A stretch of DNA of 64,000 nucleotides from Streptomyces luteogriseus (GTDB taxonomy: Bacteria; Actinomycetota; Actinomycetes; Streptomycetales; Streptomycetaceae): the NCBI RefSeq assembly GCF_014205055.1, contig NZ_JACHMS010000001.1:4154001-4218000 (forward strand). Direction: 5' to 3'. Under the pieces are notes generated by a model. That model saw only the letters and a list, made by a program, of their open reading frames with translations. It made no database searches and was not told the origin of the DNA. The position numbers and the translations under genes were made by a program. Position 1 is the stretch's first letter. Each line of letters opens with the position of its first letter. This document shows, piece by piece, positions 41,100 to 48,651 of this stretch.

Positions 41100-41900
41100 T
41101 CACGACCGGTCGAAGCGCGTGCGGTGGGCGATCACGTCTCGGGCCACGTCGAGGGCCGTACGCCCGCGCGCGAAGGCGTCCGCCCGCAGCCGCGCCAGCG
41201 CGTCGTCCGCGCCCACGCCGAGCTGCGCCATGATCATGCCGACGGCCTGGTAGACCTCGTCGTGGTCGGAGGCCAGGCCGCTCAGCCAGTCGTCCTCCCC
41301 GTCCCGCGTCTCCGGCTCGTCGCCCTGCGGGAGTGCCATCAGGGCCACGGTCATCACGCCGGCCACGATCCGGGCCACGTGCAGCTGGCGGTCGGTGAGG
41401 GCGCCGGGGCGGTCGCGGTACAGGTCGAGCGTGCCCACGCAGGCCGCGCCGCTGCCCAGCGGGACCGCGTACACGGCCCGTACCCCGGCCTCCGTCGCCT
41501 GCTGGGCGAAGACCGGCCAGCGTCCCGCGTCACGGCCGGTGGTCAGGTCGCAGGCGAGCACGGGCGCGCCGTCCTCCACGGCGCTCTGGCAGGGGCCGTC
41601 GCCCAGCGTCGCCTGGATCTGCGACAGGTGCGCGGCCTGCGGGCTGCTCGCGCTCAGCTGCACGGGCATGCCCTCGCTGCGCAGCGACACGCTCGCGCCG
41701 ATCACCGGCAGCAGTTCCACCGCCACCGCGCACAGGCGCCCCGGAACCTCTCGGGGCTCGGCGCCCCGCACGCCTCTGGCGATCACGTCGGCGGCCCGGG
41801 CTCCGTCCGGATCCGGACCCCCGCCCCTGGAGCGGCCGCGGTCCTGGGCGCCGTCGCCGTCGGAGGCACCTCGGGGATCGTCCCTGGGCCGCACGACCAC
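41100..41900 (-). CDS. GAF-ANTAR transcription antitermination regulator
   Basis: A 266-residue soluble regulator. After a charged, disordered leader of about 35 residues, a GAF domain spans about 45-195 (LLPVIGASVSLRSEGMPVQLSAS, LGDGPCQSAVEDGAPV, YAVPLGSGAACVGTLDLY). The C-terminal 55 residues are the ANTAR RNA-binding three-helix bundle (YQAVGMIMAQLGVGADDALARLRADAFARGRTALDVARDV). Such proteins bind paired hairpins in nascent mRNA and allow read-through. The start is GTG 41900 with GGAGGCG ahead. Its target and signal are unknown; the disordered N-terminus may be a little shorter if an internal GTG is used. Confidence 0.9.
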   Translation of the reverse strand: MVVRPRDDPRGASDGDGAQDRGRSRGGGPDPDGARAADVIARGVRGAEPREVPGRLCAVAVELLPVIGASVSLRSEGMPVQLSASSPQAAHLSQIQATLGDGPCQSAVEDGAPVLACDLTTGRDAGRWPVFAQQATEAGVRAVYAVPLGSGAACVGTLDLYRDRPGALTDRQLHVARIVAGVMTVALMALPQGDEPETRDGEDDWLSGLASDHDEVYQAVGMIMAQLGVGADDALARLRADAFARGRTALDVARDVIAHRTRFDRS

Positions 41901-42119
41901 CGCCTCCTTCGTTCACCGCGGCCGACCGCACCACGCCGCCGCAGCACGCCGCCGCAGCACGCGACCACGGCACACGACCGCACCCGGGCCCGGTGCCCGC
42001 CCCGGCACCGGGCCCGGCACCCGCCCGGATCGATCCGAGCCCTCCCGGAACCGTGCCCCGACTACCCGTTGCGGGTGGGGCGAAACCACCGGGCGGGGCG
42101 TCACCGTACGGAACGGGCC

Positions 42120-42953
42120 TCAGCGCTTCTCGTACGGGTTGTCCGGCTGCCGCACCCGCCGCAGGGACGTGACGTCGACGACCGGTGGCCAGGCTTCGGT
42201 AGAGCCCAGCTCGCCCTCGGGGTGCCACGTGCCGGTGACCGTCACCCAGGTGTCGACCGGCGGCGCCTCCACACCGCGTACCTCGGCCTTGGCGGTCGTG
42301 GCGTCGGCGGCGCAGCAGGAGACGAGGAGGCGGGTGACGTACCAGGTGCCATCGCCGTCACGGGTGACGAAGCCGGTGAGCCGGACCGTACGGCCCTTCA
42401 GCGAACGACCGCTGTCGTAGACCGCCCGGGAGCCGAACTCCCCGAGGGCGAGGTCCACCGGGCTCCCGGACGGCAGGGCCGGGAAGGTGCCGACGCCCTG
42501 CGCGGCCCGCTGGGCCGCCTCGCGCTCCGCGCTGTAGGAACCGAGGGCGGGCGGCGGGAAGAGGAGGAGGGCGAGGGCGGGGAGGGTGAGGAACCAGGCG
42601 ACGCGGGGCCCGGCGGGGCCGTGGCTGTGGCTGTGGCTGTGGCTGTGGCTGTGGCTGTGGCTGTGGCTGTAGCCTGCGCGATCTCCATCGTCCTCGTGAC
42701 CGTCACCGCCGCCGTCACCATGACCGTCCCCGCCGCCGTCACCGCCTTCGTGGTCCTCGGTCTCGTGAACAGCCGCCCCGCGTGCCACCACCGCCACCGC
42801 CACCGCCAGCAGCACCAGCGCCGCTCCCGACACCACCAGGTACGGCCGTAGCCCTGCTTGTACGTACCGGAGGTACAGCTCGCTGAAGAGCGACACCCGC
42901 AGAATCGCGGCGCCGACGAGCGCGAGCAGGACGGCCGGTCCACAGCGCCTCAC
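42120..42953 (-). CDS. TIGR03943-type membrane protein with His-rich metal-binding loop
   Basis: A 277-residue protein. Two N-terminal helices (about 6-24 and 36-54) flank short loops; then comes a His/Asp/Gly-rich cytoplasmic or loop segment (HETEDHEGGDGGGDGHGD and a run of eight Ser-His pairs, about 62-110), a third helix, and a soluble C-terminal domain with YVTRLLVSCCAADATTAKAEV. The C-terminal CC pair and His run suggest transition-metal binding. The GTG start at 42953 overlaps the permease stop, so both are translated together, the usual pairing of this family with DUF318 permeases. Zinc or copper handling is the best guess (inference). Confidence 0.85.
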   Translation of the reverse strand: MRRCGPAVLLALVGAAILRVSLFSELYLRYVQAGLRPYLVVSGAALVLLAVAVAVVARGAAVHETEDHEGGDGGGDGHGDGGGDGHEDDGDRAGYSHSHSHSHSHSHSHSHGPAGPRVAWFLTLPALALLLFPPPALGSYSAEREAAQRAAQGVGTFPALPSGSPVDLALGEFGSRAVYDSGRSLKGRTVRLTGFVTRDGDGTWYVTRLLVSCCAADATTAKAEVRGVEAPPVDTWVTVTGTWHPEGELGSTEAWPPVVDVTSLRRVRQPDNPYEKR

Positions 42954-43978
42954 AGCAGCCACCACCCGACCAGGACACTGCTCGTCACGGCCACCACCCA
43001 CGTCGCCGCCGAGAACCGCACCGCGAAGGCCCTGCCGAACGTGCCCGTCTGGAGCGCGATGAGCTTCAGGTCGACCATCGGCCCGACCACCATGAAGGCC
43101 AGCCGCGCGGTCGGGGAGAAACCGCTCAGCGACGCGGCCACGAACGCGTCGGCCTCGCTGCACACGCACAGCACGACCGCCAGCACCGCGAGCAGCAGCA
43201 CCGACAACCAGGCCGACCCGGTGAACACCTCCAGCAGCGAGCGCGGCACGACGATGTTGAACGTCGCGGCGGCGGCCGCCCCGAGCACCAGGAAACCGCC
43301 CGCGTGCAGGAAGTCGTGCTGGAGCCCGGAGACGAAGGCGCGCGGGCCGCCGCCCGGGGCCTGCCCGCCGCCGCGCTTCGGCAGCCGCAGCCACTCCTCC
43401 CGCCCGAACCGCGCCCACAGCCAGCCCATCACCACGGCCGTGGCGAGCGAGGCGACCAGGCGGCCGAGGACCATCTCCGGCTGCCCGGGGAAGGCGATCG
43501 AGGTCGCCACGAGCACGACGGGGTTGATCGCGGGCGCCGACAGCAGGAAGGCGAGCGCGGCCGCCGGTGCGACGCCCCGCCGCATCAGGCTTCCCGCCAC
43601 CGGCACGGACGCGCACTCGCAGCCGGGCAGCACGACCCCGGCAGCCCCCGCGACCGGCACGGCGAGCACCGTGCGGCGGGGCAGCACCCGCTGGAACACC
43701 CGCTCGGGCACGAAGGCCCCGATCGCCGCGGACACGACCGTGCCCAGCAGCAGGAACGGCACGCCCTGGACGGTGATCGCGGTGAACACCGTCCACCAGG
43801 CCGCGACGGGTGGGGTGTAGAGGTCGAGCGCCAGCATGGGCCCGAGCACCGACGCCACCGTCGCGATGGTGAGCAGCGCGGCACCGCCGAGGACGGCGTA
43901 CACCAGGGCCCGGAGGCCCAGCCGTATGCCGTCGGCCACCGTCCGTTGGTTCTCCACGCGCCCGCCCCGGTCGTTCAC
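42950..43978 (-). CDS. Permease (DUF318 / PF03773 type)
   Basis: A 342-residue integral membrane protein with eight to ten helices. The family marks are PLLLG-like VPFLLLGTVVSAAIGAFVPE, VVLPGCECASVPVAGSLMRRG (with two Cys) and FLLSAPAINPVVLVAT, then a second half with CVCSEADAFVAASL. These are the duplicated motifs of the predicted permease family linked to arsenic, zinc or other metal export. The partner gene overlaps its end by four bases. The start ATG 43978 follows no strong ribosome site. The transported ion is unknown. Confidence 0.88.
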   Translation of the reverse strand: MNDRGGRVENQRTVADGIRLGLRALVYAVLGGAALLTIATVASVLGPMLALDLYTPPVAAWWTVFTAITVQGVPFLLLGTVVSAAIGAFVPERVFQRVLPRRTVLAVPVAGAAGVVLPGCECASVPVAGSLMRRGVAPAAALAFLLSAPAINPVVLVATSIAFPGQPEMVLGRLVASLATAVVMGWLWARFGREEWLRLPKRGGGQAPGGGPRAFVSGLQHDFLHAGGFLVLGAAAAATFNIVVPRSLLEVFTGSAWLSVLLLAVLAVVLCVCSEADAFVAASLSGFSPTARLAFMVVGPMVDLKLIALQTGTFGRAFAVRFSAATWVVAVTSSVLVGWWLL

Positions 43979-44023
43979 ATCCCGGGTGGGAGACTAACCC
44001 GCACGGCTGCGCGAGGGTGCCCT

Positions 44024-44079
44024 GCTTTCTCACAGCGGAGGCTGTGCGGGAGGCTTTCTCACAGCGGAGGCTGTGCGGG
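44024..44079. repeat. 27-bp direct repeat, two copies, each with an internal inverted repeat
   Basis: The unit GCTTTCTCACAGCGGAGGCT plus GTGCGGG occurs at 44024-44050 and 44053-44079, a 29-bp period. Each contains CACAGC...GCTGTG. The second copy encodes the C-terminal residues of the XRE-TPR regulator; the first lies just beyond its stop. Confidence 0.85.
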
Positions 44080-45402
44080 CGCGGGCCCGAGTGTGGTCGT
44101 GCCGGGGGCCGTGCGGTGCCCGAGGCCCGTCCGGTAGGCGTCCAGGGCCGCCTCCACCCGGCCGGTCCGCCGCAGCAGGTCCCCGAGCAGCCGGCACAGG
44201 TCGGCCAGGTCACCGGCGGCGCCCGCCCGCTCCAGCAGGCTCAGGGCGCGGACGTAGTGCTCCTCGGCTTCCTCCGTGCGGCGGGCGTCCTCGGCGATGA
44301 TGCCGAGCAGGCGGTGCGCGGCGGCGGAGTGGACGGCGCCGCGCTCGGGGGACAGGTGCCCGAGGACGTCGTGCAGCAGGGCCGCCGCCTCGCCGGACCG
44401 GCCGCGCCGGTGCAGCACGTCGGCCAGCTCCACGGCGACCTGGCTGCTGTAGAGGGCGGCGCGCCGGGCCGACAGCATGCCGAGGGCCTGCCGCAGCTCC
44501 TCCTCGGCGCGTTCCAGTTGGCCGTCCTGGGCGTAGACATAGCCGCGCATCCAGTGGCAGTTGGCGAGTTCGGTGCGGATCTGCAGGGTGCGGTACAGCT
44601 CGGCGGCCTTGGCCAGGGAGGCGTCGGCCTCGGCGAGGCGCCCCTCGGCGACCAGGGTGCGGGCGACGGACCGGTGCATCCGGGCGACCAGGGCGGGGTC
44701 GTCGGACCGGGGGGCGAGGGCCAGGGCGAACTCGGCGGCCTGGGCGGCCCGGGCGTGCGCGCCCATGTCCATGTACGGGCCGATGGCGCTGGCGTACAGC
44801 AGGAGGAGGGCGTCCGGGTCGTGCAGGCCGCCTCGGTTGAGTTCGTCGAGGGTGGTCTCCAGCAGGTAGACGGCGTAGCGGAGTTCACCGGCGAGGTAGT
44901 GGGCCACGGCCCGGCCGCGCAGGGCCGGTACCCGGGCGGGCAGCGGGGCGTCGGCCAGACACTCCTCGGCCCGCTCGAAGTACTGCCGGCCGGCCACGAG
45001 CTCACCCGTCTCCAGCGCGCACTCGCCGAGCCCGAGCAGCGCGGCCGACTGCTCCGCGGCCAGCTGGTGCGTCTCGGCCTCGACGAGCAGCTCGGCGTAC
45101 TGCTCGGCCGCCGCCTCGGCCTCGCCGACGGCGAGGATGCGCCGGGCCTCGGTCAGCCGCAGCCGCAGCCCGGTGACGAGCCGGGCGGAGCGCCCGCCGG
45201 CGAGCTCGTCGAAGTCGACGCCGAGCCGCTCCGCGAGATGCCGCAGGGCATCGTCCGAGGGCCGCACCCGGCCGGACTCCAGGGTGGAGATGTAGGCCGG
45301 TGTGTACACGGGCTCCGCCAACTGCCGCTGCGTCAGTCCGCGTTCCGTACGCAACCGCTGCACCCGGCGGCCGATGGTCCCCGGATCATCACGCTCCCCC
45401 AC
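44059..45402 (-). CDS. XRE-family regulator with TPR repeats
   Basis: A 447-residue protein. The N-terminal helix-turn-helix (IGRRVQRLRTERGLTQRQLA to YISTLESGRVRPSDDALRHLAERLG, about 9-65) is followed by about 370 residues of tetratricopeptide-like helices with Ala/Leu/Glu periodicity. Such proteins often sense small peptides or quorum signals and control a nearby gene. The start is GTG 45402. A 33-bp inverted repeat lies between it and the rightward small gene at 45531, likely its own operator. No obvious signal-peptide gene of the PlcR/Rgg kind was found, although the 62-codon secreted product next door is a candidate. Confidence 0.88.
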   Translation of the reverse strand: MGERDDPGTIGRRVQRLRTERGLTQRQLAEPVYTPAYISTLESGRVRPSDDALRHLAERLGVDFDELAGGRSARLVTGLRLRLTEARRILAVGEAEAAAEQYAELLVEAETHQLAAEQSAALLGLGECALETGELVAGRQYFERAEECLADAPLPARVPALRGRAVAHYLAGELRYAVYLLETTLDELNRGGLHDPDALLLLYASAIGPYMDMGAHARAAQAAEFALALAPRSDDPALVARMHRSVARTLVAEGRLAEADASLAKAAELYRTLQIRTELANCHWMRGYVYAQDGQLERAEEELRQALGMLSARRAALYSSQVAVELADVLHRRGRSGEAAALLHDVLGHLSPERGAVHSAAAHRLLGIIAEDARRTEEAEEHYVRALSLLERAGAAGDLADLCRLLGDLLRRTGRVEAALDAYRTGLGHRTAPGTTTLGPAPAQPPL

Positions 45403-45459
45403 GCCAACTCCCCCTGCACCTCTTGCCGTTCGACCTGTACTGGCCCTAGGTTAAACGGA

Positions 45460-45492
45460 GTGTTAAGCCGCATTGTCGAAGCCGCTTAACAC
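45460..45492. promoter_or_regulatory. 33-bp inverted repeat ahead of the XRE-TPR gene
   Basis: GTGTTAAGC (45460-45468) and GCTTAACAC (45484-45492) are perfect 9-bp arms with 15 bp between, giving a 24-bp centre-to-centre spacing. Another GTTAAAC lies at about 45450. It is AT-rich and centred in the divergent gap, as an operator would be. Confidence 0.6.
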
Positions 45493-45530
45493 GTTGCCGC
45501 CGTAGTCGCCGCCCCAGTTGCGAGGTCGCC

Positions 45531-45719
45531 GTGCTCGAACGCACACGCACCGCCGAGCGGTACGCCAGAGGTCTGACGGCTGCGGTCGTCGCCGTCGCCA
45601 CGCTCCTGCTGGCGGCGAACACGGGGTCGGCGAGAGCGGGGGAGAGCCGGCCCGAGCCGGCACTTCACAGCGACATGAGCGACAAAGGCGACGTAGCCGG
45701 ACGACAAGACGGACGGTGA
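45531..45719 (+). CDS. Small secreted peptide or 5' remnant of a secreted protein gene
   Basis: A 62-codon frame from GTG 45531. The first 36 residues make a convincing signal peptide (basic RTRTAERYARG, hydrophobic LTAAVVAVATLLLAA, ending ARAG). The remaining 26 residues are hydrophilic. It is either a small exported peptide next to a TPR-type regulator or the surviving start of a decayed gene, since the following 1 kb holds fragments. The ribosome site is weak. Confidence 0.35.
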   Translation: MLERTRTAERYARGLTAAVVAVATLLLAANTGSARAGESRPEPALHSDMSDKGDVAGRQDGR

Positions 45720-45916
45720 GAACACCGGCCTCGGGTTCTCGGAGTCGCGGACCGCTGGGAGCAAGTGCCCGGCGGCCAGGGCGTATCCGCGGGTCGGATG
45801 CCCGCCACGCAGGGGCGGGAATCAGCCAACGGAGTGATCACGCACTCCCTGACTCTTCACCCGTGCTTCACATGAGAGGCACTGTTCAGCTGCGGGGCCG
45901 CACAGGAGTAAGTCAC

Positions 45917-46105
45917 CGAGGGACGATCATCTACTTCGCCGTCGACTACGACGCCACCGACGCCGATATGCCGGCCATCCTCGAGTACTTCCGAGGCGTC
46001 GCGTCCGGGCTCGGGAGCAAGGGGAAGCGGTACGTGCACGGCGTGTACGGCTCCGTGATCACTACCAGGGCAACGGCGGTCTCACCCGGTTCAGGGACTA
46101 CCTGA
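45917..46105 (+). pseudogene. Fragment of a DUF1906 (glycoside hydrolase-like) domain protein
   Basis: The frame reads GTIIYFAVDYDATDADMPA, then YFRGVASGLGSKGKRYVHGVYGS, a core piece of the DUF1906 TIM-barrel-like domain of exported hydrolases. Upstream residues are not homologous and there is no signal peptide in frame. After HGVYGS (about 46055) the frame degrades and stops at 46105. Both ends of the gene are lost. Confidence 0.6.
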
Positions 46106-46389
46106 AGCAACGGTTCGGCGGCACCATCAGCGAGGCAGCCGCTCAGGCGAAGAAGATCCTCACGGACGAGCCCGCCAGCGGGGACGGGGTCATCCTGGTG
46201 GGCGGCCGCGCGAGCCTGATCCAGAAGTTCGGCGGCATACCCACCCTGATGCCGCACCACCTCCCTTCCGACCAGCTCAACGCGTGGTGCAACGCGTTCG
46301 GCAACAACCTCGCTCAGCACGCCTCCACGGAAACGCTCCGGCGAGCGCAGTACCAGGCGAACCAGCGGCGTCTCCTTGGAGCGAAGTAG
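46057..46389 (+). pseudogene. C-terminal fragment of an unrecognised protein
   Basis: In a second frame that opens where the DUF1906 fragment ends, about 110 codons read as ordinary protein: LTRFRDYLKQRFGGTISEAA, ILTDEPASGDGVILVGGRAS, SDQLNAWCNAFGNNLAQHAS, ending RRLLGAK. There is no start codon with a ribosome site except an internal GTG at 46198. It looks like the tail of another gene joined to the DUF1906 piece. Confidence 0.45.
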
Positions 46390-46400
46390 CGTCAGCGCGC

Positions 46401-46856
46401 ATGACACTCTTCGCGCTCTTCGGCCCGCCCGCGATCACGCTCCTCCTCTTCGTCATCGGAGTGTTTCCGTACGCGCTGTGGGTGACCAGGAAGAAGCCCT
46501 CGCGGACGGCCCGTCTGGCCGCGGTCGGGAGCGCGGCGGCTCTCGCCGCCTACGGTGCCGGAACCTTCTACGGTCTCGCCTACACAAACCCGCTTGACCT
46601 CTGTGCGACGAAGACCGCCAGTGGCGACTACGTGGACTCCGGGCGGGACTACAGCCTGACGTCGGCGACCGTCCACCATTTCCCCCCATCCGTCACCTGC
46701 CATTGGAGCAGCGGATACAGCACCGACGATGTGTCGTTCTGGGTCACACCTCTGCTTTTCGTGGGGCTGGCCTGCGCCACCGTCTGTTTCACCCTGATAC
46801 TCATCAACCGCTTTCAGCGCAGAAGGGCCCCCCATGACAACCAGCTTGACGCGTAG
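46401..46856 (+). CDS. Small membrane protein, unrecognised
   Basis: A 151-residue protein with three hydrophobic helices (about 5-24, 38-58 and 118-141) and an external loop with two Cys residues (LCATKTAS, VTCHWSS). The family is unknown. Codon usage is a little less GC-rich than neighbours. The start ATG 46401 lies 12 bp after the previous fragment. Its 3' end overlaps the next gene by 23 bp, so the two are probably a pair. Confidence 0.65.
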   Translation: MTLFALFGPPAITLLLFVIGVFPYALWVTRKKPSRTARLAAVGSAAALAAYGAGTFYGLAYTNPLDLCATKTASGDYVDSGRDYSLTSATVHHFPPSVTCHWSSGYSTDDVSFWVTPLLFVGLACATVCFTLILINRFQRRRAPHDNQLDA

Positions 46857-47484
46857 ACGGGTTCTCGGCCTCGGGGCAGGGGCAGCGATAGCCGTCGCGG
46901 CCGCCGGCCCGGCACAGGCCGCCCCTCCTGCCGGCGACCGTGCCTGGACCAAGCGCGAATCGGCAAACGGCTGGCCCATCCTCGATCACGCCGGGAAGTT
47001 CCGGGTCGAAGGCACCGACGTCGACGTCTCCCTGGCGGAGGGAGACGTCGCAACAGTTCTTCTCTACGTCGCCCGCCGGTTCGCCTATGAAGTCGACATG
47101 CTTTTGCCCGGTGACCTCCAGGGGCACACGACGGAGCGTGGGATCGGCTCGGCATTCGAGTCGAACCACCTGTCGGGCACGGCCATCGCGATCCGGCCCA
47201 TGCACTACCCGCTGGGAGCCGATGTCAAGAACACCGGCATGAGCGAAGCCGAGCAGATCGTCGTCACGGACATCCTTGCGGACTGCGAAGGCGTCATTGC
47301 CTGGGGCGGGCATCTGCAGCCGGTGAAGCAGTCCCATTTCCAGCTCGCCGTCGGGCCTGGAGATCCTCGGCTCAAGAAGCTTGCCGACCGCATCCAGGGA
47401 TGGAACAGCGCACCGGGCCGGGGCGCGGGAACGATCGATGCCTTCGCGCCGGCGAGGCGTCGCCGGGCAGCTCGATTCACGTAG
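46834..47484 (+). CDS. Tat-exported M15-like peptidase-fold protein
   Basis: A 216-residue exported protein with a twin-arginine leader (TRRRVLGLGAGAAIAVAAAG). The body resembles the M15 D-Ala-D-Ala carboxypeptidase / VanY fold: ESNHLSGTAIAI, then WGGHLQPVKQSHFQLAV. In active M15 enzymes the first zinc site is HxxGxAxD; here the Asp position is Ala or Ile, so catalysis by the standard site is doubtful. It may be a wall-binding or noncatalytic relative. The ATG 46834 lies inside the preceding membrane protein gene. The last eight bases overlap the convergent gene. Confidence 0.7.
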   Translation: MTTSLTRRRVLGLGAGAAIAVAAAGPAQAAPPAGDRAWTKRESANGWPILDHAGKFRVEGTDVDVSLAEGDVATVLLYVARRFAYEVDMLLPGDLQGHTTERGIGSAFESNHLSGTAIAIRPMHYPLGADVKNTGMSEAEQIVVTDILADCEGVIAWGGHLQPVKQSHFQLAVGPGDPRLKKLADRIQGWNSAPGRGAGTIDAFAPARRRRAARFT

Positions 47485-48586
47485 GCCGGGTGAAGGCCGC
47501 CCCGTCCGAGATTCGTGTTCCGGTACCGGCGGGCGTCTGCAACTGCCGCAGCTGCCGCTGCACATGATCCAACGCCCCTTCGCGCCGCCCGGGCACCCGG
47601 CCGCGCAACGCGGCCAGGGTGGCGCCCAGTTCACGGCCGGGGGCGGCGTCGTGGACCTGGCCCCACTGGTGGTGGGCCCGGTCCACGGCGGCCTCGACGG
47701 CGGGGGCGTCCGGTGCCTGCCCGGCGTTCAGACGGGCTGTTGCGATCATCAGCCAGGTGTGGCAGCTGCGGGCGGCGTCCCCGGCGAACATCGCCAGGTC
47801 GGCCCGTACCTCGGCCCAGTGCAGGGCCTCTTCGGACGCGGGTCCGTGCGCGGTGACGGCGGCCTGCTCGTGCCGGGCGGCGAGCGCGTCGGCGTCCGAG
47901 TGCCGGCCGGACTGGACGGCGGCGGAGATGGCGGCGTGCGGATCCCCGCCGGTCGGGACGGGCGTGCTCAGCACCAGGTCGGTGCCCGCGCTCTCGGGCG
48001 CGATCCGGGTCAGCGCCTGCTGGTGCAACTGCTCGACCGGCGGCCGGAATCCGCTGCGCAGGATCGTCGCGACGGCCTTCATGTACGCCGGGACCGCGAC
48101 CGTGCGTCTGGACGGCGGGGGCGCGATGCGGCCGTGAACGGCGTTGCCGCGCCCCGAGTCCAGCGGGGTGCTCCGCAGCAGCTCCCAGGTCTCGGCGTCG
48201 GCGTGCAGGTCGAGCAGGAGGGTCGTGGCGCCGGCGGGCCTGAGCCGCAGTTCCTCCCGGAACCACTGCCAGGGGAAGGCCGTGTAGCGGGCGGTGGAGG
48301 CGGTGGTGCGGGCCAGCGCGAGGTGGGGCAGGCGCTGCCTGCGGTCGAGCTGGAGCTGCCCGGTGACGTACACGGTGAGGGGTCCGGGGGCCGCGGCGGC
48401 GGCGCGCAGCCGGGTGAGGACGGCCTGCGGCTCCAGCGGGTCGGCGAGTTCGACGACGTTCGCGGTGTCGGTGCCGGCCAGCACCGCGGGCGGTACGGCG
48501 GCGAGGACGGGGAGCACCGAGGCGGCGTCCACCAGGCGCCCCCTGCCGACCGGCGAGGCCGCCAGCAGCAGCACGGTTCCGGGCAT
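47477..48586 (-). CDS. Conserved hypothetical protein
   Basis: A 369-residue soluble protein. The first 150 residues look Rossmann-like (MPGTVLLLAASPVGRGRLVD, PLTVYVTGQLQLDRRQRL, ATTLLLDLHADAETWELL). The last 150 are Ala-rich helices with TPR-like character (HSDADALAARHEQAAV, EEALHWAEVRADLAMFAGDAARSCHTW). I do not recognise the family. The ATG at 48586 is preceded by GGGGGTGGGG. No operon partner is evident. Its C-terminus ends within the last codons of the convergent M15-like gene. Confidence 0.7.
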   Translation of the reverse strand: MPGTVLLLAASPVGRGRLVDAASVLPVLAAVPPAVLAGTDTANVVELADPLEPQAVLTRLRAAAAAPGPLTVYVTGQLQLDRRQRLPHLALARTTASTARYTAFPWQWFREELRLRPAGATTLLLDLHADAETWELLRSTPLDSGRGNAVHGRIAPPPSRRTVAVPAYMKAVATILRSGFRPPVEQLHQQALTRIAPESAGTDLVLSTPVPTGGDPHAAISAAVQSGRHSDADALAARHEQAAVTAHGPASEEALHWAEVRADLAMFAGDAARSCHTWLMIATARLNAGQAPDAPAVEAAVDRAHHQWGQVHDAAPGRELGATLAALRGRVPGRREGALDHVQRQLRQLQTPAGTGTRISDGAAFTRPT

Positions 48587-48651
48587 GGCCCCACCCCCTG
48601 TGTCGATCACGTACGTCAGCACCGTAACCGCTGCGGCTGCACAGGTGGGGC

